A stretch of 64,000 nt of DNA from Agapanthus africanus (taxonomy: Eukaryota; Streptophyta; Magnoliopsida; Asparagales; Amaryllidaceae), in assembly GCA_030015575.1 (NCBI GenBank), contig CM057346.1, positions 558,378,315 to 558,442,314 on the forward strand, written 5' to 3'. How positions within the stretch are numbered: position 1 is the first letter of the stretch; each line of letters starts with the position of its first letter. The position numbers were made by a program, and so were the translations under genes. Below the pieces are notes generated by a model. The model ran no database searches. It was not told where the DNA came from and saw only the letters and a program-made list of their open reading frames with translations. Below are positions 37,475 to 49,054 of the stretch, piece by piece.

Positions 37475-39793
37475 ATTGAAGATATTTTGTTATGATAGTT
37501 TAACTGAAAATATATTTTAGTTGTTTGATATCATAAAATCCTATATATATAACTAATTATATTTATTTTCATTAACCCATAACCATATACATATCTACAT
37601 ATATTTTCACTATTTACTAATATGTATATATACATATACTTTTCTATTATTCTAACTATATATAAAATAATATGTATATATACAACTTTTCTAATATCTT
37701 ATAGAAGTATATAACAACCCATCATATCTCTCTTTTATAAAATCAAATCCAAATCTCATCTCATCAGAATATTTCTCTCTCCAATTATAATAATCTCTCC
37801 AATCTTTAACAACATCTCTTTTCCCGATAAATAACAATCCAATTATTATCATCTCTCCCCTTCTCATATAAATCAACCTTCTCTTTTTCCCATCACAATA
37901 TTTTCTTCTTCTTCAAAATTAGCCGAGCAATCAAACCTTGGAGTTGTTCTTCGTGTCGTCGTATTTATCTGTCTCCGAGACATGTCTCCGAGACAAGTAC
38001 TCTTACTCTTTTATTTTTTTAGTCGATGTAATATCGGCAATTCTCTAAATAAATTATTAACTTACAATATTTAAATAAAATTGTAATATTCTGCCGCTTT
38101 ATTAGTATATCTTATAATACTTGTACATATGATGAAAACCCTAGGATTTAGAATACCTATTAATTTTTTCATCAAGTGAACAACTGTAAGAGTGCAAGCG
38201 TAATAAAATAACTTTTAACATGTAAATGTGGTTTAATATATAAAAAGCTTTATAAGTAATTATATGTTTCTGTTGCAACAATATTGGTATACACTAGTAT
38301 GCAAAATGTCAATACTTATATCCTAATCTAAAACATAAAAATATACCATTATTACTGTTAATCAATAAACGCTTTGGGCTTAATATTTTATATATATAAA
38401 TTAAACTTTCTATATTATCACTCCTTATAATATCGCTGCACTCTATGTGCCCTAATCATATAAATTAGTTTGATACTATAATTTGTATTAACATTTTTTA
38501 TTATCACATGATTATAAAACTTATTATTGGCACTTACATGATGACTAGTCAATCTGTCATTTATTTTATCTTACTTATTATTATCTCGTAATTATACTAT
38601 TACCACTATCCGCTTTATGCATCTGTAATTTGTCATTCCTATTTAACTATATTAACTCTTTAAAACCATATTTCAGTTTATTATTCTTTTCAATAAATAA
38701 ACTCGGATGTTAAACACAGATACTTGCGTATTTATGTTGAGTCTTGTTTACATTTTTGACCTTATCATATCCTATCATTTATATTTAACATTTTACTTGA
38801 GACTATCATTGTCGGCATGCTTGAGAAAACTTAACATGCTATTCTTGTTTATGGACACTATCATTTTATAACTATTGTACTTGACATGCCATGATTACTC
38901 ATTGTTCCAGACCACTCATATTAAAACAAGTTCTCTAATTTGAATACTGAATTACATGACATGACACACTACTATTCACCAGTTTTATTTCCATACAATT
39001 ATCATACCACAACTTCCTATATTTTCAGCATTCTTAATTAGTGATTTAGTCTTTACTATAATAGCTATAAATATGCGGGTGTTGGGGTAGTTTGAGTGTG
39101 CGTTGTATAACAGGATCTCAGGAGTCCCATACCGGCAGCTCGTACCGGGCTATAGCGGTCTCATGTTTACAGCTCGTACCGGGTTATATCGGTCTCATGT
39201 TTACAGCTCGTACCGGGCTATAGCGGTCTCATGTTTACAGCCCGTACCGGGCTATAGCGGTCTCTTGTTCATTCCACAATTGGGCCCGTGTTTCCTAGCC
39301 CCTGGGGCACCACTCTTGGGTTAGGAATACTCCTGCAGAGGTTGACGCACACACTCAAGCTTATAATAAGATAGTTTACCTTTTAGTGACCAGTTAGGTT
39401 ATGACCTGACCCCTTACATACATGTTTCATAGTGTTAATGTATCTAATTATTTATATACCTGTTTTTCTTGCGTACCGGGCTTCACTATTTTCATATATT
39501 CATATTATTATGCTACACACACACTTTATACGTAGAGTACTTACTGGGATGTTCTGACATCTCTGAGATTTGCCATCTCAGGTTTAGAGACAGATTTTCA
39601 GGATGAGCAGGATCGCAGCGACTATCAGGACTTTTGCCGAAGATCGGTAACCCGTAGGTTTATTTCTTTTCTTTTAGTATTTAGCATGTGCGCCCTTATG
39701 GGACATTAGAACTTATGTATCTCTTTTGGATCTTGTTTTATTTCGAATCTATTGTTTCATATCTTTATTTGCATCAATTATCTAGTGGACCCA
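36744..39793 (+). mobile_element. Truncated LTR, inverted copy of 17785-20910
   Basis: It starts TGTAACACCCTAGTCCGATCG and is the reverse complement of the solo LTR at 17785-20910, down to the sequence matching about 17970. There it is cut by TGTTCCC, the LTR start of element C, at 39794. The preceding bases AATTG (36739-36743) are the expected left target duplication. The missing end should lie beyond element C's far LTR. Confidence 0.85.
39137..39272 (+). repeat. 34-bp tandem repeat, four copies
   Basis: Units beginning AGCTCGTACCGGGCTATAGC start at 39137, 39171, 39205 and 39239. The inverted LTR copy has three units. Confidence 0.9.
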
Positions 39794-40430
39794 TGTTCCC
39801 TGATTAAAAATCAGGAAAAGATTCAGAAGAGGCATCACATGCTCACACGTGACCAGTGGTCACGTGTTGGCACGTGATAGGTAAGCAACGGCATAGAACA
39901 TATTTGTTCTCTAATTAAAAGTCAAGAAGAAGCTTCAGAAGAGGCATCACGTGCTCACACGTGACCAGTGGTCACGTGTTGGCACTTGATGGTTAAGCAG
40001 CGGCAAGAAAAAAGAGCGCAGAAGAAGAGAAGCCCATTTCAGGGGTCACGTGCGCACACGTGACCAACAGTCACGTGGCTACACGTGACCGGCTTTAAAA
40101 GCCTTATTCTTTAACAGAATTAAATTCTGAGGAAAGATCTTTCAAATCTTTCCAAAATGAAAAGGATTATCTGAAACCGTTGGATTAAAAATCCGAGGGT
40201 GATTAAATATCACCAATGTATAGAAAAATCTTGGACATGGAAAGATTTCCCCCTCAATCTAACCGAAATAACAAAGAGATATCTTTGGATTTAAAATCCA
40301 ATGGTGAATAAAATTCGCCCAATAATCTAAAGGCCCAGATTAATGATGAAGATAAATCAAATCTCTCAATAAACAAATCAAATCTTTCAATGAAAGATTC
40401 ACTAAAACAGATTGATTCTTTTTCTTCTCC

Positions 40431-40440
40431 TATAAATAGG
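40431..40440 (+). promoter_or_regulatory. Probable TATA box in LTR C
   Basis: TATAAATAGG follows 'ttcttctcc' about 640 bases into the LTR. If used, it gives a transcribed LTR leader of about 2.5 kb. Confidence 0.55.
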
Positions 40441-40572
40441 AGTCAAAGGAGAGAGTTTTGGAGATATATATATAGAGAGAGATATAGAGCTTTTGAATCT
40501 TGAAAATTCAGAAGGAAGAATTTGATTCTCTGCAAAAGAAAAACCCTAGGTAAGAAAAGAAAAGAGAGGTTT

Positions 40573-41115
40573 CAAAAGAGAATTTAATTCTTAAAAGAGT
40601 TTAACTCTTATATAAAGAAAAGAACTTAGTTCTTTCTCTGGTTGAGGATCTGCAAAGTGCACATCTCCCCATGAATTGAGAATTTAATTCTCATTGGGTT
40701 GAGATCCTGCCATGCAGATCCAAAACATAGAGGAAGAACTGAGTTTTGAGAATTTAATTCTCACAGAATTATAAGAATTTAATTCCTTTGAGATAAAATT
40801 AGGGTTTAACCCTATGCTATAGGAATTTAATTCCTTCAAAATAGACAAAACCAGGGTTTAACCCTAATTGAGAACTTAATTCTCTCAAAATCACAGGAAT
40901 TTAATTCCCTTAAAAAAAAGAGAGAAGAAATTAGGGTTTCACCCTATGCCAGAATTTAATTCTCTACATATATGAGGAATTTAATTCCTGCAGAAAAGAA
41001 ATTAAGGTTTAACCCTATCCAAGAATATAAGTCTTCGGAAAGAAATATGAATTTAATTCCTCTAAAGTTTATTGCTAGAGTTTGACCCTATGAAGAATTT
41101 AATTCTTAAAAGATG
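40573..41115. repeat. GAATTTAATTC palindrome block
   Basis: The palindrome GAATTTAATTC, mostly extended to GAGAATTTAATTCTC or GGAATTTAATTCC, occurs many times, interspersed with AGGGTTTAACCCT. It is part of LTR C. Confidence 0.85.
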
Positions 41116-41491
41116 AACAGATCCTTAAAACATGCAAAGAGTCAGAGTCACGTGCTACCACGTGACCCTTGCAAAGATCCACAGAAAAGAACTTTGAGGC
41201 AACACCTCACGTGTTACCACGTGACTCCTGCAAAGATCCACAGAAAAGAACTTTGAGGCAACGCCTCACGTGCCCCATGTGACCCCTGAAGAACACAAAG
41301 AAAAAGCAAAAGAAACAGAAGCTATGGGCGCCCTCACGTGCCCCACGTGACCCCTTCGCTGAAGCTCTAACAGACAAACAATTAAATTCCCATCACGTGA
41401 CAGCACATGATGTTCCAAAGTATTCAATACTTTTGGCAGAATAAAGAGAAGCAGGGCGCTTTCACGTGCTACCACGTGACCCCTCTTGCCT

Positions 41492-41843
41492 CAGTGTTTA
41501 ACACTAAATTGAAACCTCTGTAGCCAGTGTTTAACACTGATTCGCCTTAGTGTTTAACACTAATTGAAAAACTCTATTTGCAGTGTTTAACACTGAATTT
41601 CTTAGTGTTTAACACTAGACTGAAATCTCTGTTTCCAGTGTTTAACACTGATTTGTCTTAGTGTTAAACACTAATTTAGAATCTCTATTACCAGTGTTTA
41701 ACACTGATTTGCTTTAGTGTTTAACACTAATTTGAAAGCCCCGTTGCTAGTGTTTAACACTGATTATCTTTTAGTGTTAAACACTAACCTGCTAATCTTA
41801 ATCTCAGTGTTCAACATTGTTGGTCTTTAGTGTTTAACACTAG
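41492..41843. repeat. AGTGTTTAACACT palindrome block, 13 copies
   Basis: Thirteen copies of AGTGTTTAACACT or a close variant are spaced irregularly at about 20-40 bases. Outer bases mostly alternate as C...G and T...A pairs, so the palindrome extends to 15 bases in 11 of 13 copies. Confidence 0.9.
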
Positions 41844-42137
41844 CTTTAGCCCAATTGGCTAAGTTTCTAGAGGCAAAACCTCTCCTTCAATGAACCAACA
41901 GAAGGCCAATACTCCAAATATGATCGGACTTAGCCCAAGCTGGCCATAAGTCCTCAATTCAAACTTAACTGGGCTAATGGGCTCATAATATTATTAATTG
42001 GTCTTGGTTCCAAATTGGGCCAAAGACTATTTAATCTACCTTGATTCAAGGGTACATCTCTTCACTCCTTTGATACTTGGCGTTGTAATTCCTCAACGTC
42101 TGCAAAGAGGTGACGGGTCCCGAAGACCACACATTGA

Positions 42138-42440
42138 TACGGACTGTGGGGTCCTTAAATCCACGGACTATGAGGTCCTTAACCTTGACCGAGATGTCTT
42201 AAAACTAACGCCGGACTGTGGAGTCCTTAAATCCACGGACTATGATGTCCTTAACCTTGACCGTGATGTCTTAAAACTAATAACGGACTATGACGTCATT
42301 AACCTTGACCGTGATGTCTTAAAACTAACACCGGACTGTGGAGTCCTTAAATTCTAGGACTATGACGTCCTTAACCTTGACCGCAACGTCTTAAAACTAA
42401 CATTAGACCGCAATATCCTTAAACTACCTATTGACCGCAA
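42138..42440. repeat. GGACT...AGTCC type repeats in LTR C
   Basis: Units such as GGACTGTGGAGTCCTTAAA and GACCGTGATGTCTTAAAACT repeat about ten times. Each has an inverted GGAC/GTCC or GAC/GTC core. The related block in LTR D is at 58556-58818. Confidence 0.8.
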
Positions 42441-43010
42441 TGTCACTAAACTAAACAATAGGGCTCCCTTAATTGCTCTCTTGTTGGATCTAAACGATCC
42501 CGTTAAGTTGATCTTAGTCTAAAAACTAGACTAGCGTATCCTTAACAAACGTTTAAGTTGATCTTAGTCTCAAATGAGGCTAACATATCCTTAAACCCAA
42601 ACCCCCAAAACCAAATCTAAGATAATACGGATTTGGACTAGTCCACACCCTACGGGCGACGACATAACTTAGTCTCCGTATACAATCCACGGGCAACCAA
42701 ACATAAAACAAACAAACATGATGCGAAGTGACCATATGGAGAAGGAGAAAGTTGTTACCGCAATGCGGTAGCGTAATTAACTGCAGGGGCTTGCGCCTGC
42801 AGGGAAGAGCATCCCCACAATTAAAAACCCCTCAAGTGAGGGGGAATCTAACGAAGTTTACTATATCGGCCGCATCCGTCTAAACCTTCGATACACGGTG
42901 CCATAAATCAACTTGGCATCTTCGGAGAGGTGGACGGATAGCACCAATTAGCATCTGCCCCGAATTTCAGGCAAGACGTCCGTCGCGCCATCATTCAGAG
43001 GGGAACAGAT

Positions 43011-43029
43011 TCTGGCACACCCGGTGGGA
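43011..43029 (+). promoter_or_regulatory. Primer binding site of element C
   Basis: TCTGGCACACCCGGTGGGA follows the LTR end by three bases. The near-identical TCTGGCACGCCCGGTGGGA lies at the same place in element D. This matches the TGGCRCRCC-type primer sites of Tat-lineage elements. Confidence 0.75.
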
Positions 43030-43158
43030 CCTTTTCCTCTTTTCACTCCACACTTCGTGTGTCGTGATTCGCGAACCAATCACGGTTCGCTAATGGTTGT
43101 CCTTGGGTTTCGAGGTGCTAAGATTTGGCGTTTCGTTTGCTGCAGAAATCAAGCATCA

Positions 43159-46100
43159 ATGGCATCCGACTGCTCGAGCTGCTCGAAATGCAAGTGCAAC
43201 AGACGCTCTGCCTCACCTGGAGGTGTAGCCTATGGGCCTCAAGCGGCCTCCATCCTTGCCATGCCGGTGGAACAGGTGACCCAGGCCACCACCGGTCTAT
43301 TTTTCGGGACCATGCTCCCACCTGCAAGCTTCACCATACCAGTGCCCGCACCGGAAGCAAACAAGAAGTCGGTCTTCGATCGGCTCACTGCTACAACGGC
43401 CCCTTTCAACGGGTCGTCCAATATCAAACCGGCAGCCTCTGTCTTTGCCAGGCTGAGCCAGAACCCTGATGGGCCAGCCAAGAAGCCCATGAACCCTGAA
43501 ATAGCCATCCCGAAGAAGACAGCCACCCCTGCTCCAGAAGTCGTCAAGGCGTCTTCTCCTGTTAAAGAGTCGGTCTTTTCAAGGCTGACTATTCTGGCTC
43601 CTGCTCCTGCTCCTGCTCGAGGGTCTGTTTTTGACAGATTGAACATCGCCATTCAAAAGACATCAGCCTTCAAGAGGCTGGCACCAGCGGTGCCTCATCC
43701 GGATAGGGGGCAAGACGAGATTATCCTTATCGCCGAGCCAGTCCCAACAGCTCGACACGCTCGACGTCGCCACTGGCGCCGAGTTAGGAAGGCCGGGGGC
43801 AACTCCCCCTCAGGGCTAACTCCACCGGCTCCGATGATGGAAGTTCATGCTGCTGTTCCAACTGGGAACAGCTTTGAACCGCTAAGGAGGGTATGCAAGA
43901 ACTCTCCGACTGCCACGTTGAAAAGATCTCCTCCACCTGCGGAGAGTGTTACAGAAGCGAAGCCGGAGCAGCCTTCTCAACGGCTGTCCTCCAAAATTTA
44001 CAAGGTCTGGCGACGGGTTCAGGACTCAATAATCGACCAAGATCACTCTCGCCGGCAGAAGAGGGTGAACGTTCAGAAAGAAAAGAAACGTCCTGTCAAA
44101 CAACGAAGAACGACAACCACTTGGGTGCCCGCTGCAACGGCTCCCTCCATGTCGACTACTCAAAAGAGAAGAAGGCCGGAGAAAGTCCCCACACCTGCAG
44201 CAAATGTCAAAGACAGTAAGCCTAAACGCCCTAAGTCCGGGGGTATGGCGGTGCATACCGTTTACATGGCGTCTGGGAAAGAGGACAGCCGTACATCCAC
44301 AGGTCATAGACCGCTCACGCGATCGGTGACTAAAGCTCAGGAGCAGCAGCAAAAGCTCCAAGCAATGATGACCGCGATGGCCGCACTCACTGGGCTAAAA
44401 GAAAGTCCTGAAGCATCCTCGAATCAACGTCAGGAGCAAGAAACCGACGCCGAATTCCTTCAGAGAATACTGGAAAAGAAAGATAAAGAGGCTGCGGAAC
44501 AAGCAGCCAATATACAACGAATGGCTCTTCTGTTCCAGGATATGGTGGGTATGATGATACAGCCGGATCCTCCTGCTGAAGATCCTCCAATCGTCCTTGA
44601 AGACGACAGGGGAGAAACCTCAAATCCTCCACCGGTTCTGTCAACACCCAAGGAGGAGACAATCTCCAAAGCTGACCTTGATGAATAATAAGCTCAACAG
44701 ATACGGGTTCATCAGGCAAATGAAGCAGCCGGCCAAGTCGTCAAAACGGGGCGACCATATCCAAGCTGGTATGATCAGATCAAATACCCGCCGGGCCATA
44801 CAATACCGAAATTTCATGTCTACAAGGGGACAGGCAATCCCCATCAACATGTAGCCCAGTTCAGGGCGCTTTGTGGCAACACTGGCGGCGACGATAAGCT
44901 TTTGCTTCGCCAGTTCGTCGGTAGCTTGTCAAAAACGGCGTTCGAATGGTACTCTGAGCTCCCGAACGACTCCGTCAAAACATTTGCGGAGATGGAGCTG
45001 CTATTTATGCAGCGATTCGTGAGCGCCAGCGAACGCACTCTGATAACGACATTGATTAATGCCAGGGTGAAACCAGGTGAGACGTGGGTCCAGTACGCTA
45101 TACGCTGGCGAAACTTGTGGTCAAAATGCAAATAACACATCGAGGAAGCGCCCGCGGTGGGCATGTTCGTGGGTACCCTAGATCCTCATGCAACTATCTC
45201 ACAGTTCATGATGTTCTTTAAGCCAACCACGTTCCAGGCTTTGATCGACAAGCTGGCCCAGATGGACCAGATGGGTCACAGACCGTCTCCCCCGAAGCCA
45301 GAACCGCGGAATGACAAGGGTAAAGGGAAGGCAACCTTCGTTGCGAACGCTCAGCAGCAACCCAGTGCCCCAAAGCTGGCGGATCAACTGGAAGAAAGAA
45401 GGCGGTATTATAATGAGAAAATGAAGCGCCCCTACTCATTCCCGCGGGATAAGACGAAGAGACTATTCGAGCTAGCGATACGCAACAGGCTTATCAACTT
45501 GCCAAATCCAAGGCGACCGCCGCAATCCAATGAGGTGAATAACCCCAACTACTGCCTTTACCATCAAACGGTAAGCCATCCGATTGAGGATTGCTTCGTC
45601 TTCAAAGGATGGATTGAAGATCAATACCTACAGGGCAAGTTTGCGCTGTCCGAGAAGTGGAAGGTGAACCCGCCACAACCGCACACTCCTAAGAAGACGG
45701 ACACACCGGGGGCAACTTGTTCCTTCATTGAAGAAGCTCCATGGGAAATCTTGCTTTCAGTAAAAACCAAAAGGATGCTGAGTGATCTTCATACATGCCC
45801 GGCGGTCGAATGGAAGAACCCGCTGGAACCCCAGATCATTGAAGGGATGCTGAAGCCGCGCCCAACTCCAAAGATCGGTGGTAACGACCCGAGCACTCAT
45901 GACCAGCCGCCGAAATCATCAAAGAAAAAGAAGAAGAAATCTAAGAAGCCCGTGAAGCCTGGCAACAAGCGTACGGACTTGCAGAAACAGATTGACGCGC
46001 TGGAGGAGTATAATCAAAAGGCGCGAACTCCCATCACACTCCAAGAGTTTCTCAACCACTTCTTTCAGAAGGAAGATAACGGGGAGAGCTCGTCGGATGA

Positions 46101-46710
46101 ATCCGAGGGATACGTGGCGAGTTGTAATGTGATCTCCCACTCGTTTACGGACGGTGAAAAAACTCCTGGCACTAAGAAACTGGGGGCAGAGCCTGAACCG
46201 GAGCTTGTGTGGCCGATAGACGAAATGATCGACGCCTTTCTAGATGAGATTCGTTTGAAAAGTAAAGCCGATCGGGAGCGTGAGATGGCTGCATCAGAAG
46301 GAGCCAAACGCAGGCGACTAAACGAAAGAGTCGAAACACTCCCGCCAGATCGAAAGACACCCGACGCGGATAAAAACATATTCAAGACGAGGAAAAGGTT
46401 TGCCAAAGCCATGTCAATGGGAATGAAGCTACCGCCCTCGGAGGAAAACACGCTCAATGGGGCGAAGAGGCACCCTAATTACTGCTCATATCATCGGAAG
46501 ATTTCACACCCCACTGAGGAGTGCGACGCTTTTAAGACATGGTGGCAGGGATATGTTGCTCACCGGCAACATTTTAAGCGCATGAAACACAGAGTTCGTC
46601 GGGAGCAGAGAAGTACGACCGAAGGACACAAAAGAACTACCGGTAACTGTTACACGGTCAACGCCGGGGGATCGCAAGTGCTCACATTCGGGAGCGATTC
46701 TGATGAGTAA
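43159..46710 (+). pseudogene. Gag of Tat/Ogre-like element C, broken by stops
   Basis: The ATG at 43159 (MASDCSSC) agrees with element D's start. The N-terminal 500 residues are Pro/Lys-rich with repeated 'KxSVFDRL' modules. A retrotransposon Gag domain (about 44750-45280) follows, with PSWYDQ, KFHVYKGTGNPHQH and SKCK motifs. Two atypical knuckles with C-x2-H-x4-H-x4-C spacing occur near 45555 (CLYHQTVSHPIEDC) and, with an extended form, near 46475 (CSYHRKISHPTEEC). Stops fall at 44686-44691 (two adjacent TAA where D has Tyr-Ile) and at 45133, where D reads on. It would form virus-like particles that package element RNA. The copy is non-functional as it stands. Confidence 0.85.
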
Positions 46711-47589
46711 ATGGCTCTAGGCCCTCTCTTTAAAGAATCCGTCTTAGGGAAAGAGGAAGAACCGGAAGCCTGCAAAAACATTCAGCTGCGCAATCGCACG
46801 CTCCCGGAAAAGAATCTCAGACCCGCAACTAGAAAAGATAAGGTAAAGGAAAAGGTCGCTGAGGATATCGCCCTAGATGACCAAGTCATGAAAGAGCTGA
46901 CTACCAAGGACCCACCCAAGAAGGGTAAGGTAGACTATAACATCCTAACGCACCTGAGGAAGCTACCCTCGCAGCTCAGCATTCTCGACGCCCTCTTATT
47001 ATCAAAAGAAGCGAGAGATTCATTAATCAAGGCGCTGCAAGAGCCCGAGTAATTCCAAGCTTTCCTCGCCGAAGAAAGGATGAAGGATGAACTGGAAGAA
47101 GTGCATACGGCCGATATCACTTTCGGTGACGAAGACCTGCTCCTTGGGACGTGCGACCACAACCGTCCCTTATATGTCTCTGGATACTGCCACGATATCA
47201 AGATAGGCAAAATCCTGGTGGATAATGGGTCCTCCGTCAATCTCCTCAATGTTCGGGTGTTGAAGGAAATCTGCATGAGCGTTCAGCACCTCGCTCGTGA
47301 TAAATTTACCATCTCCAGCTTCGACTCCCAGTCGTCATGAACTCTCGGATCCGTGATATTAACATTACGCTTCGGATTACTCGTCACGGATATTAAGTTT
47401 CACGTCATTGACGCTAAGACCTGCTACAATGCTCTACTCGGTCGTCCCTGGTTACACGAGTACAACATCATCTCTTCTACGCAACATCAATGTATGAAGT
47501 ATTTCAAGGATGGTCTCGAGTATACCGTAACAGGAGAGCTGAACCCGTTCTCCGTGAACGAAGTTCGTAAGTACGAGGATGTAAAATAA
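46711..47589 (+). pseudogene. Protease region of element C
   Basis: After the stop at 46708-46710 a frame continues through YNILTHLRKLPSQLSILDAL, a linker known from Ogre-type elements. An aspartic protease-like domain follows at about 47080-47589, with ILVDNGSSVNLLN as the active-site region (DNGS in place of the usual DTGS or DPGS) and NALLGRPWLHE near the end. Stops at 47050 and 47337 break the frame. Gag and protease appear to be one long ORF in the ancestor. Confidence 0.75.
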
Positions 47590-47592
47590 TTT

Positions 47593-49054
47593 TTGCCAGA
47601 TCTCGAGGACACAGAGAGGTGTCGCAAACCGGAGAACAAAGCCGCCGCCGCCATCCCTGTTTTCGGGAGCGATACCGAAGAAGAAGAAGAGATAGTCTAC
47701 GTTGGGCTGTCTCGACGCAACAACCCGGGACTGTCCGCCCCCATATTGATCTTCGGAAGTGACTCGGAAGATGAGATTAATACTGTGTTCTCCAGTCGGT
47801 CGTCAATACAAGCATTCTCTGGTGATGATCAGAGTCTGCAAATTACCATGATTCCGCAGGGGCACTACAAAGATCTCGACGCACTTAAAGCTCACAGCGT
47901 GCAAGAGCTGCGGACATTTTACGTCTCTCCCAGGCGAAAAGGCGAAAGGGCGATCATATTCTATCGATCCTTGGAAACAAGAGTGGAGAAAGAGATCTGG
48001 CATGGCGTGGATTCTACACTCGACAGGCTCCAACCCATCCGTTTGCCCAGATATTACACGAACGGACTGAAAAGGCTATTGAAGCGCCAAGGGGTACCCT
48101 TAAAACAGACTATTCGACAAGCTCGGTTCTATAACAGGATTTGGGATGTCCCTGGGACTCAGCACAAGTTGCCCAACGGGAAAATGGAGACGCTTGGGCT
48201 TGGATATGTGAGATCTGGGAAACGGGAACGAGTCCACGATAGCTACGCCATATATAACTTCGATGAAGAAGAGGACGCCCTGTCAGGAAATGCCAACCCC
48301 TCATCAAAACTAGGTCCTGCCATCGAAATGCCAAGTCCGTCATTTGAAGAATGAATGGACAAGCTTATCAGGAAAGCGGGTCGAAAAGCTCAGGACGACC
48401 GTAATCACGAAATGTCCATCTACGAGAAAGCCAGGGCGCAACGCCTTCTTCAACAGGCTGCGAAAGATAAAAATACTCCTCTCTGTCAACCCGCTGTGCA
48501 AAAGGCCCGACGCAGAGGCAGAAATAAGGCAAGGAGCGGAAAAGGCATTCGACAACGACAAAGCGGGACCAGAAAGTCACGTAATCGGGAATTGGATGGT
48601 CCGGATTTGTCCCTCATGAAGAAGATGAGTCGAGCATATTCTTTCCCTCAAGACAAGACAAAGAAGATACTTGGTCTCGCTTTAAAACATCAAATGATTA
48701 CACTTCCGGAGTCCAAACACCCTGAGCAAGCTAATGAGGTCTCTCATCCGGGCTATTGCTCTTGTCACCGAGCAATAGGACACCCTCTCGAAGACTGCTT
48801 CACCTTCAAGAACTGGGTCGAAGATGAGTATCAGTAAGGCAGGTTTGCTCTATCCAGCAGCTGGAGGATAAGTTCGCTACAGAAGCACGAACCAAAAGCC
48901 GCGCATACAGCGAGGATAGAACCAAATCAACATCGATCTTGGAAGCGTACTCGTACTTGTCATATGATAACGATATCAAAAGAAGAGCCCGAGAATATAG
49001 ATGACCTTCCCGGGTGCTTCGAAAACAATAATGACGAGATGATTGCAGAGTTTC
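47593..49054 (+). pseudogene. Post-protease region of element C with third knuckle
   Basis: A 250-residue frame (47593-48354) has two acidic FGSDSEDE-like modules. An unrecognised segment follows (IPQGHYKDLDALKAHSVQEL to YNRIWDVPG). After a stop, a basic region continues and a third gag-like module (AYSFPQDKTKKILG...) holds CSCHRAIGHPLEDC near 48755. No RT appears before chromovirus B cuts the sequence at 49055. I do not know the function of the unrecognised segment. Confidence 0.65.

Larger units (their letters stand above)
39794..43007 (+). mobile_element. 5' LTR of Tat/Ogre-like element C, palindrome-rich
   Basis: It starts TGTTCCCTG and ends GGGGAACA, just before the primer binding site. 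The last 1.1 kb (from about 41915) is homologous to the LTR of element D. The LTR is built mostly of short palindromes or mini-hairpins: CTGATTAAAAATCAG, CACGTG words, GAATTTAATTC, AGGGTTTAACCCT, AGTGTTTAACACT and GGACTGTGGAGTCC. A segment of about 110 bp at the start is duplicated in tandem (39797-39905 and 39906-40014). ACCCA (39789-39793) should be its left target duplication. Confidence 0.8.

Noticed and set aside
41492-41843. Regularly repeated palindromes as a CRISPR array
   Set aside because: The spacing is irregular, the spacers are themselves related, and the context is a plant LTR, so a CRISPR array is excluded.
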